This document shows, piece by piece, positions 1 through 9,500 of a stretch of DNA of 64,000 bases. Source of the stretch: Streptomyces griseus (GTDB lineage Bacteria > Actinomycetota > Actinomycetes > Streptomycetales > Streptomycetaceae); NCBI RefSeq assembly GCF_900460065.1, contig NZ_UAVD01000048.1:21602-85601 (forward strand). Direction: 5' to 3'. The notes beneath the pieces are model-generated. The model did no database searches and was not told where the DNA came from. It saw only the letters and a list, made by a program, of their open reading frames with translations. The translations under genes and the position numbers were made by a program. How positions within the stretch are numbered: the first letter of the stretch is position 1; each line of letters begins with the position of its first letter.

Positions 1-188
1 AGGGCGTTGAGCTGATGTCCCTCGAAGGAAGTACGGCCCCCGGTACGGGGGTTGCCGAGACCGAAGGACTCCAGGGCACGGCCGGCCATCTCCGTCATGT
101 CCGTGACGACGATCTGGGTCTGGACCCGTCCCTCGTCCTGCTTCGTCTGCTCGGCAGGCGAAAGGTTCTGCTGCTGCTCGTCGCTCAT
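1..188 (-). CDS. Hypothetical protein of the esx locus, N-terminal part only
   Basis: The gene starts with ATG at 188 and runs off the left edge; only the first 62 residues are visible. They are hydrophilic and rich in Gln, Glu and Thr, with no signal peptide, membrane segment or WXG motif. The start codon overlaps the stop of the upstream gene (ATGA at 185-188), so the two are translationally coupled and probably work together. The family is not recognised. The position beside mycP and eccB suggests an accessory or substrate of the type VII secretion system; this is an inference from context only. Confidence 0.7.
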   Translation of the reverse strand, partial: MSDEQQQNLSPAEQTKQDEGRVQTQIVVTDMTEMAGRALESFGLGNPRTGGRTSFEGHQLNA

Positions 189-646
189 TCCGCGCCCCAC
201 CCGGAGTCCGACTGCTTGTCGTTGTTTTCCTGCTCGGGCTTCGCGTTCCTCGCGCGCTCCGCGTGCTTCTCGCGTTCCTCGTCCATGCGCGTCTGGATCT
301 CGTAGAACCGCCGCCTGACGTCGTCCTCGACGTTGTCGAAGCCGACGGCCGCCGCGTGCACGCCCAGGCTCAGGTACTCGATCTGGTCGCCGAGGGACTT
401 GGAGAGCGAGACGAGGGAGGAGTGAACCCGGTTGTACTGGGTGTAGAGGCCGTCCGCCTCGGCGAAGCGTGCGTTCGGGCCGCTCAGCGAGGCCCGCGAG
501 ACCTTCTGGTCGGCGACCTTCGTCTTGCTGGCCGCCGAGCCCTCGAAGTCCGCCAGCAGGGCGTCGACACGACTCTTGAACTTCTCCAGCGCACCCACTC
601 CGCGCCTGAGGTCCCCCGTACCGCCACCGCCACCTGGATCGGTCAC
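185..646 (-). CDS. Small helical protein of the esx locus
   Basis: A 153-residue protein using GTG at 646, chosen because GGAGG lies at 655-659 with an 8-nt spacer; an in-frame ATG at 670 has no such site. After a glycine-rich start (about residues 3-12) the chain is almost wholly charged and helical, with heptad-like Leu/Val spacing through residues 20-130 and a Lys/Glu/Asp-rich tail. No signal peptide, membrane segment or WXG motif is visible, but length and helical-hairpin character resemble the WXG100/LXG substrate class. It has its own promoter upstream (739-767) and is coupled to the next gene. It may be an Esx substrate, chaperone or cytosolic accessory protein; the function is unknown. 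Confidence 0.75.
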   Translation of the reverse strand: MTDPGGGGGTGDLRRGVGALEKFKSRVDALLADFEGSAASKTKVADQKVSRASLSGPNARFAEADGLYTQYNRVHSSLVSLSKSLGDQIEYLSLGVHAAAVGFDNVEDDVRRRFYEIQTRMDEEREKHAERARNAKPEQENNDKQSDSGWGAE

Positions 647-738
647 AATGCCGTCCTCCCCGTTCCGCATCCCCGTTTGCTCGGCCCGTCCCGCGTTGCT
701 ATCGCACTGACGCGGTCCGATCCGATCTCATCCCGACA

Positions 739-767
739 ACTCTAGTCACTGCCTACGACAGCGCCAA
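739..767 (-). promoter_or_regulatory. Sigma-70-type promoter for the two small esx-locus genes
   Basis: Read on the minus strand, TTGGCG (762-767) and TAGAGT (739-744) are separated by 17 nt, close to the streptomycete housekeeping consensus. The predicted start near 732 leaves an 85-nt leader before the GTG at 646. Confidence 0.5.
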
Positions 768-777
768 TCGACTTGAG

Positions 778-789
778 AGTCACGTGACT
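778..789. promoter_or_regulatory. Perfect 12-bp palindrome upstream of the esx-locus promoter
   Basis: AGTCACGTGACT is a perfect palindrome lying 10 bp upstream of the -35 element at 762-767 and between the mycP stop and the small-gene promoter. The position suits an activator or repressor site. The protein that binds is unknown, and a 12-bp palindrome can occur by chance. Confidence 0.35.
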
Positions 790-832
790 TGTCTCATGAC
801 CGACTCCTCACCGTTCTTCACCGTTCCCGTCG

Positions 833-2089
833 CTATGCCTCGCCGGCCAAGCGCCCCGCGCGTCTCCGCCTGTCCCGTACCGCCACAGCCGTACCCGCGA
901 CGGCCGCCACCAGGACGCCGCCGCCGACCACGACGTACGTCGCCAGGCGCGCGTTCCGCTCGTCGGCCGTTTCGCCCAGGTGGAGTTCGGCGGGGGTGGG
1001 GGCTTTGCCCTTGCTCATCCCTTCGCTCGCGACCGGGCGGTCGATCGGCTTGTCGTCCTCGGTGAGGGCGCGCGCCGGGTCGACCACGCCCCAGCCGACC
1101 AGGATGTCGTGGCCGGCGACCGAGCGTTCCGCCGTCTGCTGCATCTGCGCGACGATCTGCTCCTGTGTCCAGTCGGGGTGCTTCGCCTTGATCAAGGCGG
1201 CGACTCCCGCGACGTACGGGGCGGAGAAGCTGGTCCCGTTGTCGGCGCAGTGTCCGCCGCCGGGGACCGTGGAGACCATGTCCACGCCGGGGGCGGCGAT
1301 GCCGACGAAGTCACCGGACTGCGAGAACGCGGCGCGTTCGTTGTTCCGGTCCGAGGAGGCGACGGCGAGGACGCCCTTGAAGGACGCCGGGTAGGTCTCC
1401 TTGACGTTGCCGCCGAGGCCGTCGTTGCCGGCCGACGCGACGACCACGATGTCCTGGGCGAGGGCGCTGTCCACGGCCTGCCGCAGTTCCGCGGACGGCT
1501 TCACGGCGTCGGCTGTGTCCTGGGAGATGTTGATGATGTCCGCGTCCGCGTCGTCGGCGGCGTACCGGATCGCTCGGGCGAGGCTGTCGGTCGTGCCGTG
1601 GCCCTCGGCGTCGTTCTGCTGGATCGGGATGATCGTCGCGTCGGGGGCCAGGCCGCTGAAGCCGGTGCCCTTCATCTCGCGCGCGGCGATGATGCCGGCG
1701 ACCTTGGTGCCGTGGCCCACGGTGTCCGTGGTGCCGTTCTCCTTGCCGCGTTCGATCTTCGTCCCGTCGTCGTTCTTGAGACCCTTCGGCAGGAAGTTGC
1801 GGCCCGCGCCGGTGTCCACGGCGGGCTTGAGCTGTTTGTTCCTGACGTCGACTCCGGTGTCGATGACGGCTACGCGTACGCCCTTGCCGGTCGACTGCTT
1901 CCACACCTCGTCCAGCAGGACGCGCTGCAACGCCCAGGGCCGGCCCGGGTAGTTCTTCGCGGGGAACGTGCACTGGGCCGAGTCGTCCGCGGCCGCCGGG
2001 AGCGCCGGCAGGGTGACGACGAGGACGGCTGCCGCCGCCGTGGCGGTGAGGAGGCGGCGGGCCGCGCGGTGGTGGTCGTGGGTCACCAT
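833..2089 (-). CDS. mycP: Type VII secretion-associated serine protease mycosin
   Basis: A 418-residue subtilisin-like (S8) protease. Residues 1-34 form a Sec signal peptide. The catalytic triad is intact: Asp77 in VIDTGVD, His126 in GHGTKVAG and Ser287 in GTSFSAP, with Asn222 in SAGND for the oxyanion hole. A C-terminal membrane helix (about 388-406) is followed by an Arg-rich cytoplasmic tail, the usual mycosin layout. Cys40 and Cys281 could form a structural disulfide. Mycosins are membrane-anchored proteases that stabilise and tune Esx secretion. The ATG at 2089 lies 13 nt downstream of the eccB stop, so it is cotranscribed with eccB; upstream in-frame sequence is antisense to coding sequence and was not used. 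Confidence 0.95.
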   Translation of the reverse strand: MVTHDHHRAARRLLTATAAAAVLVVTLPALPAAADDSAQCTFPAKNYPGRPWALQRVLLDEVWKQSTGKGVRVAVIDTGVDVRNKQLKPAVDTGAGRNFLPKGLKNDDGTKIERGKENGTTDTVGHGTKVAGIIAAREMKGTGFSGLAPDATIIPIQQNDAEGHGTTDSLARAIRYAADDADADIINISQDTADAVKPSAELRQAVDSALAQDIVVVASAGNDGLGGNVKETYPASFKGVLAVASSDRNNERAAFSQSGDFVGIAAPGVDMVSTVPGGGHCADNGTSFSAPYVAGVAALIKAKHPDWTQEQIVAQMQQTAERSVAGHDILVGWGVVDPARALTEDDKPIDRPVASEGMSKGKAPTPAELHLGETADERNARLATYVVVGGGVLVAAVAGTAVAVRDRRRRAGRLAGEA

Positions 2090-2102
2090 GTCCGTGCCCC
2101 GC

Positions 2103-3629
2103 TCACGAACCCTGCGGCTGGCTGGCCGCGCCGGTGGAGAGCCGGGGGCCGGTCGGCAGGAGGGCGGACCAGACCGCCGGTACGGGGTTGGGGTCGACGT
2201 CCTTGTAGCCGAGCCGGTTCTGCGCCTGCTGCGCCTCCGCCTGCTGGGCCTCCCGCTCCTTCTTCGAACCGGACGCGCCGATGCCGGAGTCGACCTGGCC
2301 GCTGTCGCTGTTGGACTGCATCGCGTAGCGAAGGCCCGTGTCGGTGACCAGGAACAGGAAGCCGGCACTGGTCGTGGAGCCCTTGAACTGGCGGAAGAAC
2401 TCGCCCGATCCCGGGGTGACATAGGCGCTGCTGGAGCCGGTGGGGAGCGTCGCGGGGAAGCCCGTCCCCACCCAGGTGCTCAGCGTGGTGGCACCGCTGT
2501 CCGCGTCGACGCCGCGCAGTACGTTGCACACGGTGTTCCGACTGCCCTTCTTGACGTCCGGGGAGTTGACGGGCTCGGGCTTGCTGACCGGCCAGTCCCG
2601 CTTCTGGTTGAAGGGGGCGCCCGGTTCGAGTTCGGCGGCGCTGACCGGCTTGGCGTTGCCCGCCTGCTTGAGGTCCACCAACTGCCGGCTGCTGAGCAGG
2701 AGCTTGGCCGTGAAGTCCGAGACGGGGGCGACCCTGCTCGGCAGGACGACGTAACTCTGGGTCTTGGTTCCCGCGGTGGCGGTCAGGACCATGCCGACCC
2801 GGTTCGTCTCGTCGTCGAGCGTGCCGGGAGCGCCCGCGGGGGCTCCGGGGGTGCCGTCCACGGTCGGGAAGGTGATCGGGGCCCCGGTGTGGAGCGTGGC
2901 CAGCCAGGCGGCCGAGACCCGCTGGGGCTCGGCGTCCTGGCCGACCAGGGTGCGCAGGAGCAGTTCGTCCTTCTGGACGGGGTAGGCCTTGCCGGCGGCG
3001 TCCACGATGTAGCGGGCGCGGTCCGGTCCCTCGACGTACATCAGCTCACCGCCCGCCAGGGCGTTCTTGCCCTCGGTCTTCTTCTCCTCGCGCTCGGCGA
3101 AGATGAAGGTGGCCTTCTGGATGGCCCTGCCGCCCTCGCCGGGCCGTTCGCAGACCGCCCAGCGCTTGGCCGCGCCCGCCTCCTTGGCGTCGGGCAGCCG
3201 GTCGGGGGCGTACGGGATGCCGAGCGTCGCGCCGTGCGGGATCTTGCCGCTGTCCAGGACCGACTCGTTGACGTTGACGACGGTGCCCTTGTCCGGGGCG
3301 AGCAGGAGCTTGGCCGAGGCCATGTTCAGGACGGGGTGCAACTGCTTCTTGCCGTCGGTCTCCAGCACCACGTAACGGGTGGTGGACTTGCTGGCGATGA
3401 TGACGTGTTCCTTGGGCGCGTCCCACTTCTGGGGGGCCACCGGCTTGAACATGCCCCACGCCCCGAAGACCGCGAGAACCACGACGGCGATGATGGCCCC
3501 GGGCAGTACCGCGCGCAGCGGCTTGGGGGCGCCTTCCTCGGAACCTGTGGGGTTGGGCTGCAGGAACTGTGCGATCAACCTCCGCTTCGCAAAGGTATAG
3601 GCGTTGAGCTCATCCCGCCGTGATGCCAT
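2103..3629 (-). CDS. eccB: Type VII secretion protein EccB
   Basis: A 508-residue bitopic membrane protein of the Esx core complex. A short cytoplasmic N-terminus with basic residues and YTFAKRRLIAQFL precedes one membrane helix (about 41-61), followed by a large extracytoplasmic domain containing the repeated beta-rich EccB modules and two Cys residues (in AVCERPG and NTVCNVL) that match the disulfide pair known in the family. The C-terminus has a Gln/Ala helical tail. ATG at 3629 was chosen because GGGGAGAAGGG lies just upstream and the conserved N-terminus begins there. It forms an operon with mycP and is divergent from eccE. Confidence 0.93.
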   Translation of the reverse strand: MASRRDELNAYTFAKRRLIAQFLQPNPTGSEEGAPKPLRAVLPGAIIAVVVLAVFGAWGMFKPVAPQKWDAPKEHVIIASKSTTRYVVLETDGKKQLHPVLNMASAKLLLAPDKGTVVNVNESVLDSGKIPHGATLGIPYAPDRLPDAKEAGAAKRWAVCERPGEGGRAIQKATFIFAEREEKKTEGKNALAGGELMYVEGPDRARYIVDAAGKAYPVQKDELLLRTLVGQDAEPQRVSAAWLATLHTGAPITFPTVDGTPGAPAGAPGTLDDETNRVGMVLTATAGTKTQSYVVLPSRVAPVSDFTAKLLLSSRQLVDLKQAGNAKPVSAAELEPGAPFNQKRDWPVSKPEPVNSPDVKKGSRNTVCNVLRGVDADSGATTLSTWVGTGFPATLPTGSSSAYVTPGSGEFFRQFKGSTTSAGFLFLVTDTGLRYAMQSNSDSGQVDSGIGASGSKKEREAQQAEAQQAQNRLGYKDVDPNPVPAVWSALLPTGPRLSTGAASQPQGS

Positions 3630-3812
3630 GTGTCCGCTGACCCTTCTCCCCAGTGATCGAACAGGGTCCCACACGCACCGTCGGCCCCCGCTGCCGTACC
3701 GCGCCCCTACTATGCCTGCTGGGGTCCCGCTCCCTGTGCTCAGGTAGGGTGACGACCCGATCAACACCCGTGTAAAAAGCGGTGAATACGGACACGAGGG
3801 GGCAACGCGGCG

Positions 3813-5168
3813 ATGGGTGCAGCTAGGCGCGAGCGTACCGGGCGGGCCGGCCGCCGAACCTCCGGGACTTCCCGGAGGCAACGTAGCAACGAGTCGCCCG
3901 CGACACCCCCCGCCCAGCCCTCTGGGACCCCCGGCGCGAACGCCCCGGCCGCGACGACGCTGCGTTCGATCTCGCGGACCGACCGGGTGCGTCCCGTGCT
4001 GCGGCAGCTGGTGATCGTCGAGGTGGGTCTCGTGGTCGCCGCCGTGGGCGCGGCGCTCGGTGGCGTCTGGCTGATCCCGTCGCTCGTGGTGCTCTGTCTG
4101 CTGGTCGCCCTCGCGGTGGTACGCCGCCGGGGCCGCGCGCTCCAGGACTGGGTGTCGGGCGCCCTCGGGCTCCGGGCCCGGCGCCGGTCCGCGGCCACGC
4201 CGCCCTCGGAAGCGGAGCCGATGCTGGCGCCGGTCGCCGAGAACGTGCCCGGCTTCGGCCCGCAGGTGTATGTGGACCGGGCCCACCGGACGGTCGGGAT
4301 GCTCGGTGACGGCACGTTCCTGACGGCCGTGGTGCGGGTGGAGGCGAGCGGCGAGTCGCTGAGGCCCGCGTTCGGCGCCCGGTCGCTTCCGCTGTCGCTG
4401 CTGGGCGACGCCCTCCAGGTGGATGACATCGTGCTGGAGTCGGCGCAGCTGGTGCAGCAGGTACGGTGCGCGCCGGCCCCTCATCTGCCGCAGCAGTCGG
4501 TGGCCCGGCTCAGTTACGGCCCGTTGCAGGACCAGACCGGTGCGCCCGCCCTGCGGATGACGTGGGTGGCGGTGAAGCTGGATCCCGAGCTGTGCCGTGA
4601 GGCCATCGAGGCGCGCGGCGGCGGGCTGGAGGGGGCGCAGCGCTGCCTGGTGCGGGTCGCGGACCATGTGGCGAGCCGGGTCACGGGCGCCGGTTTCCAG
4701 GCCGCGGTCCTGGACCAGGACGAGTTGAACTCCGCCGTGGCGACTTCCGCGTGCGCCAATCCCATCTTGTCGGGGCGGGCGGGCCGGCCGGACGCCGCCC
4801 CGCAGCGCCGCACGATGGAGACGTCCCGGGTCTGGCGGTGCGACGACCGCTGGCACACCACGTACGCGGTGGACCGCTGGCCCGAGTTGGGCCGGGGCGC
4901 GACGCCGTTGCCGCAGTTGGTCGCGCTGCTCACGTCGGTGCCCGCGTACGCGACGACGTTCAGTCTGACGGTGCGCCGCGGGGTGCGCCAGGGATCGACG
5001 AGCGTGGTCGGGCATGTGCGGGTGACCGGCGGTTCGGACACCGAACTGATCGGCGTGAGAAGGACGTTGGAGCAGGCGGCCCGACACGCCAAGGTGGGGC
5101 TGGCACGACTGGACCGTGAGCAGTTGCCGGGCGTTCTGGCCACGCTCCCGCTGGGAGGCGCACAGTGA
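3813..5168 (+). CDS. eccE: Type VII secretion protein EccE
   Basis: A 451-residue protein. A basic, Ser/Pro-rich N-terminus of about 60 residues is followed by two adjacent membrane helices (about 66-85 and 88-107) and a soluble C-terminal domain, the layout of EccE, the peripheral subunit of the Esx membrane complex. ATG at 3813 has GAGGGGG at 3796-3802. It is transcribed divergently from eccB across a 183-bp gap and ends in a GTGA overlap with the next gene. Sequence conservation in EccE is low, so the name rests on the two-helix architecture, the domain length and the context. Confidence 0.85.
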   Translation: MGAARRERTGRAGRRTSGTSRRQRSNESPATPPAQPSGTPGANAPAATTLRSISRTDRVRPVLRQLVIVEVGLVVAAVGAALGGVWLIPSLVVLCLLVALAVVRRRGRALQDWVSGALGLRARRRSAATPPSEAEPMLAPVAENVPGFGPQVYVDRAHRTVGMLGDGTFLTAVVRVEASGESLRPAFGARSLPLSLLGDALQVDDIVLESAQLVQQVRCAPAPHLPQQSVARLSYGPLQDQTGAPALRMTWVAVKLDPELCREAIEARGGGLEGAQRCLVRVADHVASRVTGAGFQAAVLDQDELNSAVATSACANPILSGRAGRPDAAPQRRTMETSRVWRCDDRWHTTYAVDRWPELGRGATPLPQLVALLTSVPAYATTFSLTVRRGVRQGSTSVVGHVRVTGGSDTELIGVRRTLEQAARHAKVGLARLDREQLPGVLATLPLGGAQ

Positions 5169-5875
5169 GCAACCGGACCGAGCCCCGGCGCGGGCTCCGC
5201 GGCCCCCGCCACGCGGGTCACACGGTGGCCGCGGACCACCTGGGGGCGTTGTCCCTGCCGGTCGGCGACGACGGCGTGATCATCGGCAACGACGCGAACA
5301 ACAAGCCGCAGCTGATCGGCTTCCACCGCCCGGTGCCCTACGACGTCACGCTGATCGGCGGACTGTGGACGGCGCAGGTCCTGGCGCTGCGGGCGGCGGG
5401 TACCGGCGCCCGGGTGGCGGTCGAGACCGGTCGCGTCCAGGCCTGGACCACGCTCGCCCAGGCGGCGGGCGCCGGGCTGGAGTGCGTGTCCCTGTACGAC
5501 GTGGGCCGTGTTCCGCCGACGGGGGCGACCGTGGGCAGCCCCGTGGTCGTCGTGCGGGACTGCGGCATGCGGCCGCCGCGCGGCCGGGTGGTGTCCTCGC
5601 CGTGGCAGTCCGTGCTGACGCTGCTCCCCTATCTGAGCCCGGTCGCACCGCGGTTGATGCGGTCGTCCGCGCTGGTGGGCGTCCAGCGGGTCTCGCCCGG
5701 CGAGGCCGAGCAGATCGGCCGGATCCTGGGGCTGGCGCGCGCCGAGTACGAGGCGCTGCCCACCCTGGCGGACGGGGTCACCCTCTGGGTGGCGGGGGGC
5801 GAACACCATTGGGTGATGACGAACCCGACGGACGCCGAGACCGGACTGCTGGGCACGGCTCGCCGGATGGACTGA
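5165..5875 (+). CDS. Conserved esx-locus protein of unknown function
   Basis: A 236-residue protein starting with GTG inside the eccE stop codon (GTGA), hence translationally coupled to eccE. It has no signal peptide or clear membrane helix. Mixed alpha/beta segments, including a region rich in Val and Gly around residues 50-130 and an RSSALVGVQRVSPGEAEQI stretch, suggest a soluble globular domain. I recognise no catalytic motif. Strict coupling suggests a cytosolic partner of EccE. A small duplication covers its stop codon (see the repeat at 5863-5921). Confidence 0.8.
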   Translation: MSNRTEPRRGLRGPRHAGHTVAADHLGALSLPVGDDGVIIGNDANNKPQLIGFHRPVPYDVTLIGGLWTAQVLALRAAGTGARVAVETGRVQAWTTLAQAAGAGLECVSLYDVGRVPPTGATVGSPVVVVRDCGMRPPRGRVVSSPWQSVLTLLPYLSPVAPRLMRSSALVGVQRVSPGEAEQIGRILGLARAEYEALPTLADGVTLWVAGGEHHWVMTNPTDAETGLLGTARRMD

Positions 5876-5921
5876 TTCTGATTCCTGTGCCCTCGGCACC
5901 GGATGGACTGATTCCTGTGCC
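5863..5921 (+). repeat. Short tandem duplication over a stop codon
   Basis: CCGGATGGACTGATTC (5863-5878) recurs at 5899-5914, and both copies run into ATTCCTGTGCC. The first copy carries an extra TGATTC. The repeat includes the TGA stop of the preceding gene, so each copy re-creates an out-of-gene M-D-stop. It looks like a slippage or unequal-exchange event in the spacer. Confidence 0.8.
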
Positions 5922-5997
5922 GTTCGGCCCACGAACACCCCTCCCTCCGGGGAACATGGACCACGCACCGAATCCGTTCGATCGAAGGGACGCCGCC

Positions 5998-6231
5998 ATG
6001 GGCACCCAGCAGGAAAAGGACGAGCTCTACGCTCTCGACATCTCGGATGTGACGTGGCTCAGCGCGCCCGGCACCGAGGAGGCCGAGGAGCGGGTCGAGA
6101 TCGCGCACCTGCCGGGCGGTGCCGTCGCCATGCGCTCCTCGTTGGACCCGGACACCGTGCTGCGGTACACGGAGGCGGAGTGGACGGCGTTCGTCCTGGG
6201 CGCTCGCGACGGGGAGTTCGACCTCACGTAG
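5998..6231 (+). CDS. DUF397 family protein
   Basis: A 77-residue acidic protein with the DUF397 pattern: a Trp-Leu-Ser/Ala segment, a VEIAHLPGGAVAMRSS core and the closing EWTAFVLGARDGEFD. DUF397 proteins are actinobacterial, often sit beside XRE regulators, and act in small regulatory modules; no XRE gene is adjacent here. ATG at 5998 is preceded by GAAGGGA (5984-5990); an in-frame ATG at 5956 lacks a ribosome site. It lies 122 bp after the preceding esx gene and may share its transcript. Confidence 0.85.
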   Translation: MGTQQEKDELYALDISDVTWLSAPGTEEAEERVEIAHLPGGAVAMRSSLDPDTVLRYTEAEWTAFVLGARDGEFDLT

Positions 6232-6547
6232 GCCGCACCGCGGAGCCGGAGTGAGCTTTCCCGCTTCGCCCTGTGCGTGTATGGCACGGATTGACCGTCT
6301 GGTCGCCCCCTTTCCTTCGCACCGCGTTCACCGGGGTGCGGCACCGGGCCCGTGGGGCGGGGTTTGCCGTGCCCCACGCCCTGCCTGAGTTCACCGGATG
6401 GCGATTAGGGTGGGTGGGGCGCGGCAGAAGAAACCTGCGAGCGGGTGACGCGCGTCGCAAGGGGGAGAGCCGGGCGTACCGGCACATCGGGAACGGTCGC
6501 CCCCACCCACCACGGCACAAGGGTGCTCGACCACACCAGGAGGCAAA
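6232..6547 (+). other. Intergenic region upstream of the EspI-like ATPase
   Basis: There is no convincing gene in these 316 bases. An 8-bp inverted repeat (CGTGGGGC 6351-6358, GCCCCACG 6371-6378) could act as a weak terminator for the DUF397 gene. TAGGGT at 6406-6411 resembles a -10 element but has no good -35. GTTCACC occurs at 6326 and 6389. AGGAGGC at 6538-6544 is the ribosome site of the next gene. Confidence 0.5.
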
Positions 6548-9500
6548 GTGAACGGCGATCGGGACGAGATCCGCGGCGGATGGGACCTGCCCGTCGACGA
6601 GTCGTCCGACGCGGATCCCGCCGAGATGACGGGTGAGTTCACCATCGACTACACCCCTCCCGCCTGGTACACGCAGAACGCGGCGGGGGATTCGTCGGGG
6701 GGCGCGGGCTCACACCTGGCGCCGCCTCCGCCGCCGGTCGGGGCGCCCCTGTCCTCGCCCGGCCTGTCGGCGACGCCGGGCGGCTTCGACCCCGACTGGG
6801 CGCCCGCCCCTCCGGCCTCCGCCGAGCCGGCCGTCCCCGCGGCTCCGGAGCCCCCGGTCTCCCCCGCCGTACCGGCGACGCCGTACGCTCCGGCTCCCCG
6901 GGCGCAGACTCCGGACGCCCCGGCTCCGCACACGCAGGGTTCGGACGCCACCGCACCGCACACGCACGGTTCACACGCTCCGGCACCGCACACCGGGACT
7001 CCGGACGCTCCGGCTGCCGCTCCCGGGGCCGACAGCGGGGATACCGGCGCGTTCGGCGGCGGTGACGTGGAGAGCGGCTCGACGATGCGGTTCTCGCCCG
7101 CCGCCCTCAAGCGGGAGATCGCGGAGCGCGAGGCGGAGGCCGCCGCCGGATCCGCCGGGGGGACGGGGTCCGGGGCCGCCCCGGACGCCCCGTCCGGCGC
7201 CGGGGCCGCGCCCGACGACGCGAAGCCCACCGCTCCCGGCCCGGCCTCGGACGCAGGCTCGGGCTCGGGGTCCGAGGGCACCTCCTCGTCCGTCACCTCC
7301 GCGTCCCCTCCCTCCCCCGCCTCCTCCGATACGTCCGCCACGTCCTCCGAGGCGGCCGTCTCCCCCCTTCCCTCGCTCGGCGACACGGGCTCCGAGGCCG
7401 TCTCCCGTACGGACGCGGGCTCCGCGGTCTCCGAGAGCGGCGGCCCGGCCGGGACGACCACCGACGGAACCCCCGGCCCTGACGGGGTGTCCGCCCCCGG
7501 CGTCCCCGCGGGCACGGGCGCGCGGGACGCCGCGCCCCAGGACGTACCGCCTCCCGCCGCCGACGCCCCGCAGGCCGCCGCGGCACCGGTGCCGTGGTCG
7601 CCGCCCGCGCAGGGGGGCGCGCTGCCGCCGCTGCCGCCCACCTTCCAGCCGGCCGCGCCGGGGCCCTCCGCCCCGCAGCCGGCGGCGCAGTGGCCGGGTT
7701 CCGCCCCGGCGAACGAGGCACCCGGCGGCTACGGCTTCCCGCAGGCGGATCAGCCGCCGCACGCACCCCAGGCACCTCAGGCACCTCAGCAGCCGTACCA
7801 GCAACAGGGGTTCCCCGGTCAGCACGGTCCGTACGGGCCCGGAGCGCCGCTGCCGCCTCAGGCCCCCCAGGGCGCGGGCGGGTACGGCTTCCCGCCCCAG
7901 GGCGGCTACGGCTTCCCGCAGCCGGGCCAAGCGCCCCCCGCGCCGCAGCTCCAGTCGCAGCCGCAACCGCAACCGCAACCGCAACCGCAGGCGACCTTCC
8001 CGGCCCAGAGCAACCCCAACCTCCCCGCCCCCGTCGCCCCGCAGCAGCCGGAGGCGTACGGGCAACAGCCCCAGGCCCAGCCGCCTCAGCAGCAGCAACC
8101 GCCCGTCGACCCGCGTACGGGCGGAGCCTGGCCCACCCCGGTGGCGCACGACCAGCGCGAGCGGTCGGTGCCCGGCGCCCCGCTCGGGTACACGGCGGCC
8201 GTCGAGCTCTCCTCCGACCGGCTGGTGCGGGGCAAGCAGAAGGCCAAGAGCAGCCGTAACCCCTCCGCCGCCTCCCGGTTCAAGCTGGGCGGCAAGAAGG
8301 AGGAGGCCGAGCGGCTGCGCAAGCTGGAGCTGATCCGCACCCCGGTGCTGTCCTGCTACCGGATCGCCGTGATCAGCCTCAAGGGCGGGGTCGGCAAGAC
8401 CACCACGACGACCGCGCTGGGTTCGACGCTGGCCACCGAGCGGCAGGACAAGATCCTCGCGATCGACGCCAACCCGGACGCCGGCACGCTGGGCCGGCGG
8501 GTGCGCCGTGAGACCGGGGCGACCATCCGCGACCTGGTGCAGGCGATCCCGTACCTCAACTCGTACATGGACATCCGGCGGTTCACCTCGCAGGCGCCCT
8601 CCGGTCTGGAGATCATCGCCAATGACGTGGACCCGGCGGTCTCCACGACGTTCAACGACGAGGACTACCGGCGCGCGATCGAGGTGCTCGGCAAGCAGTA
8701 CCCGATCATCCTCACCGACTCGGGCACCGGGCTGCTCTACAGCGCGATGCGCGGGGTGCTCGACCTCGCCGACCAGCTGATCATCATCTCCACGCCCTCG
8801 GTCGACGGTGCGTCCAGCGCCTCCACGACGCTGGACTGGCTCTCCGCGCACGGCTACGCCGATCTGGTGCAGCGTTCGCTCACCGTCATCTCCGGTGTCC
8901 GCGAGACCGGAAAGATGATCAAGGTGGACGACATCGTCCAGCACTTCGAGACGCGCTGCCGCGGCGTCGTCGTCGTCCCGTTCGACGAGCACCTGGCGGC
9001 CGGCGCCGAGGTCGACCTCGACATGATGCGGCCCAAGACCCGTGAGGCGTACTTCCACCTCTCGGCACTGGTGGCCGAGGACTTCGCGCGGGCCCAGCAG
9101 CAGCAGGGACTGTGGACGGGGGACGGCCAGAACCCGCCGCCGCAGTTCGCCCCGCCCATGCCCGGCCAGCAGGGCTACCCGGCACCGGGACAGCCCATGC
9201 CGGGACAGCCGATGCCGGGACAGCAGGGCGTCCCCGGTCAGCACGCCCCTCAGCACGCTCCCGGACAGCAGATCCCGGGCCGGCAGCCGTACGCGCCGCA
9301 GCAGCCCGGACCCGGTCGGCCCTACCCGCAGCAGCCGCACCCCGGGCACCCCCCGCAGGCACAGCCGGGGCAGCACGCGCAGCCCGGGCAGCCCGGGCAG
9401 CCGCAGCCGTACGCCCAGCAGCCCTACGGCGGGCAGCCGCCGTACGGGGGATATCCGACCGCCGGTCAGCCGGGCGGACCCTACGCTCCGCAGGGGGCGC

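Noticed and set aside
2103..5087. A very long minus-strand open frame extending through the eccE region
   Set aside because: Only the part up to 3629 has the EccB sequence; the remainder is antisense to eccE and reflects high GC content.
6326..6395. Two GTTCACC words resembling PhoP boxes
   Set aside because: They are 63 bp apart instead of the 11-bp tandem spacing needed for a PHO box.
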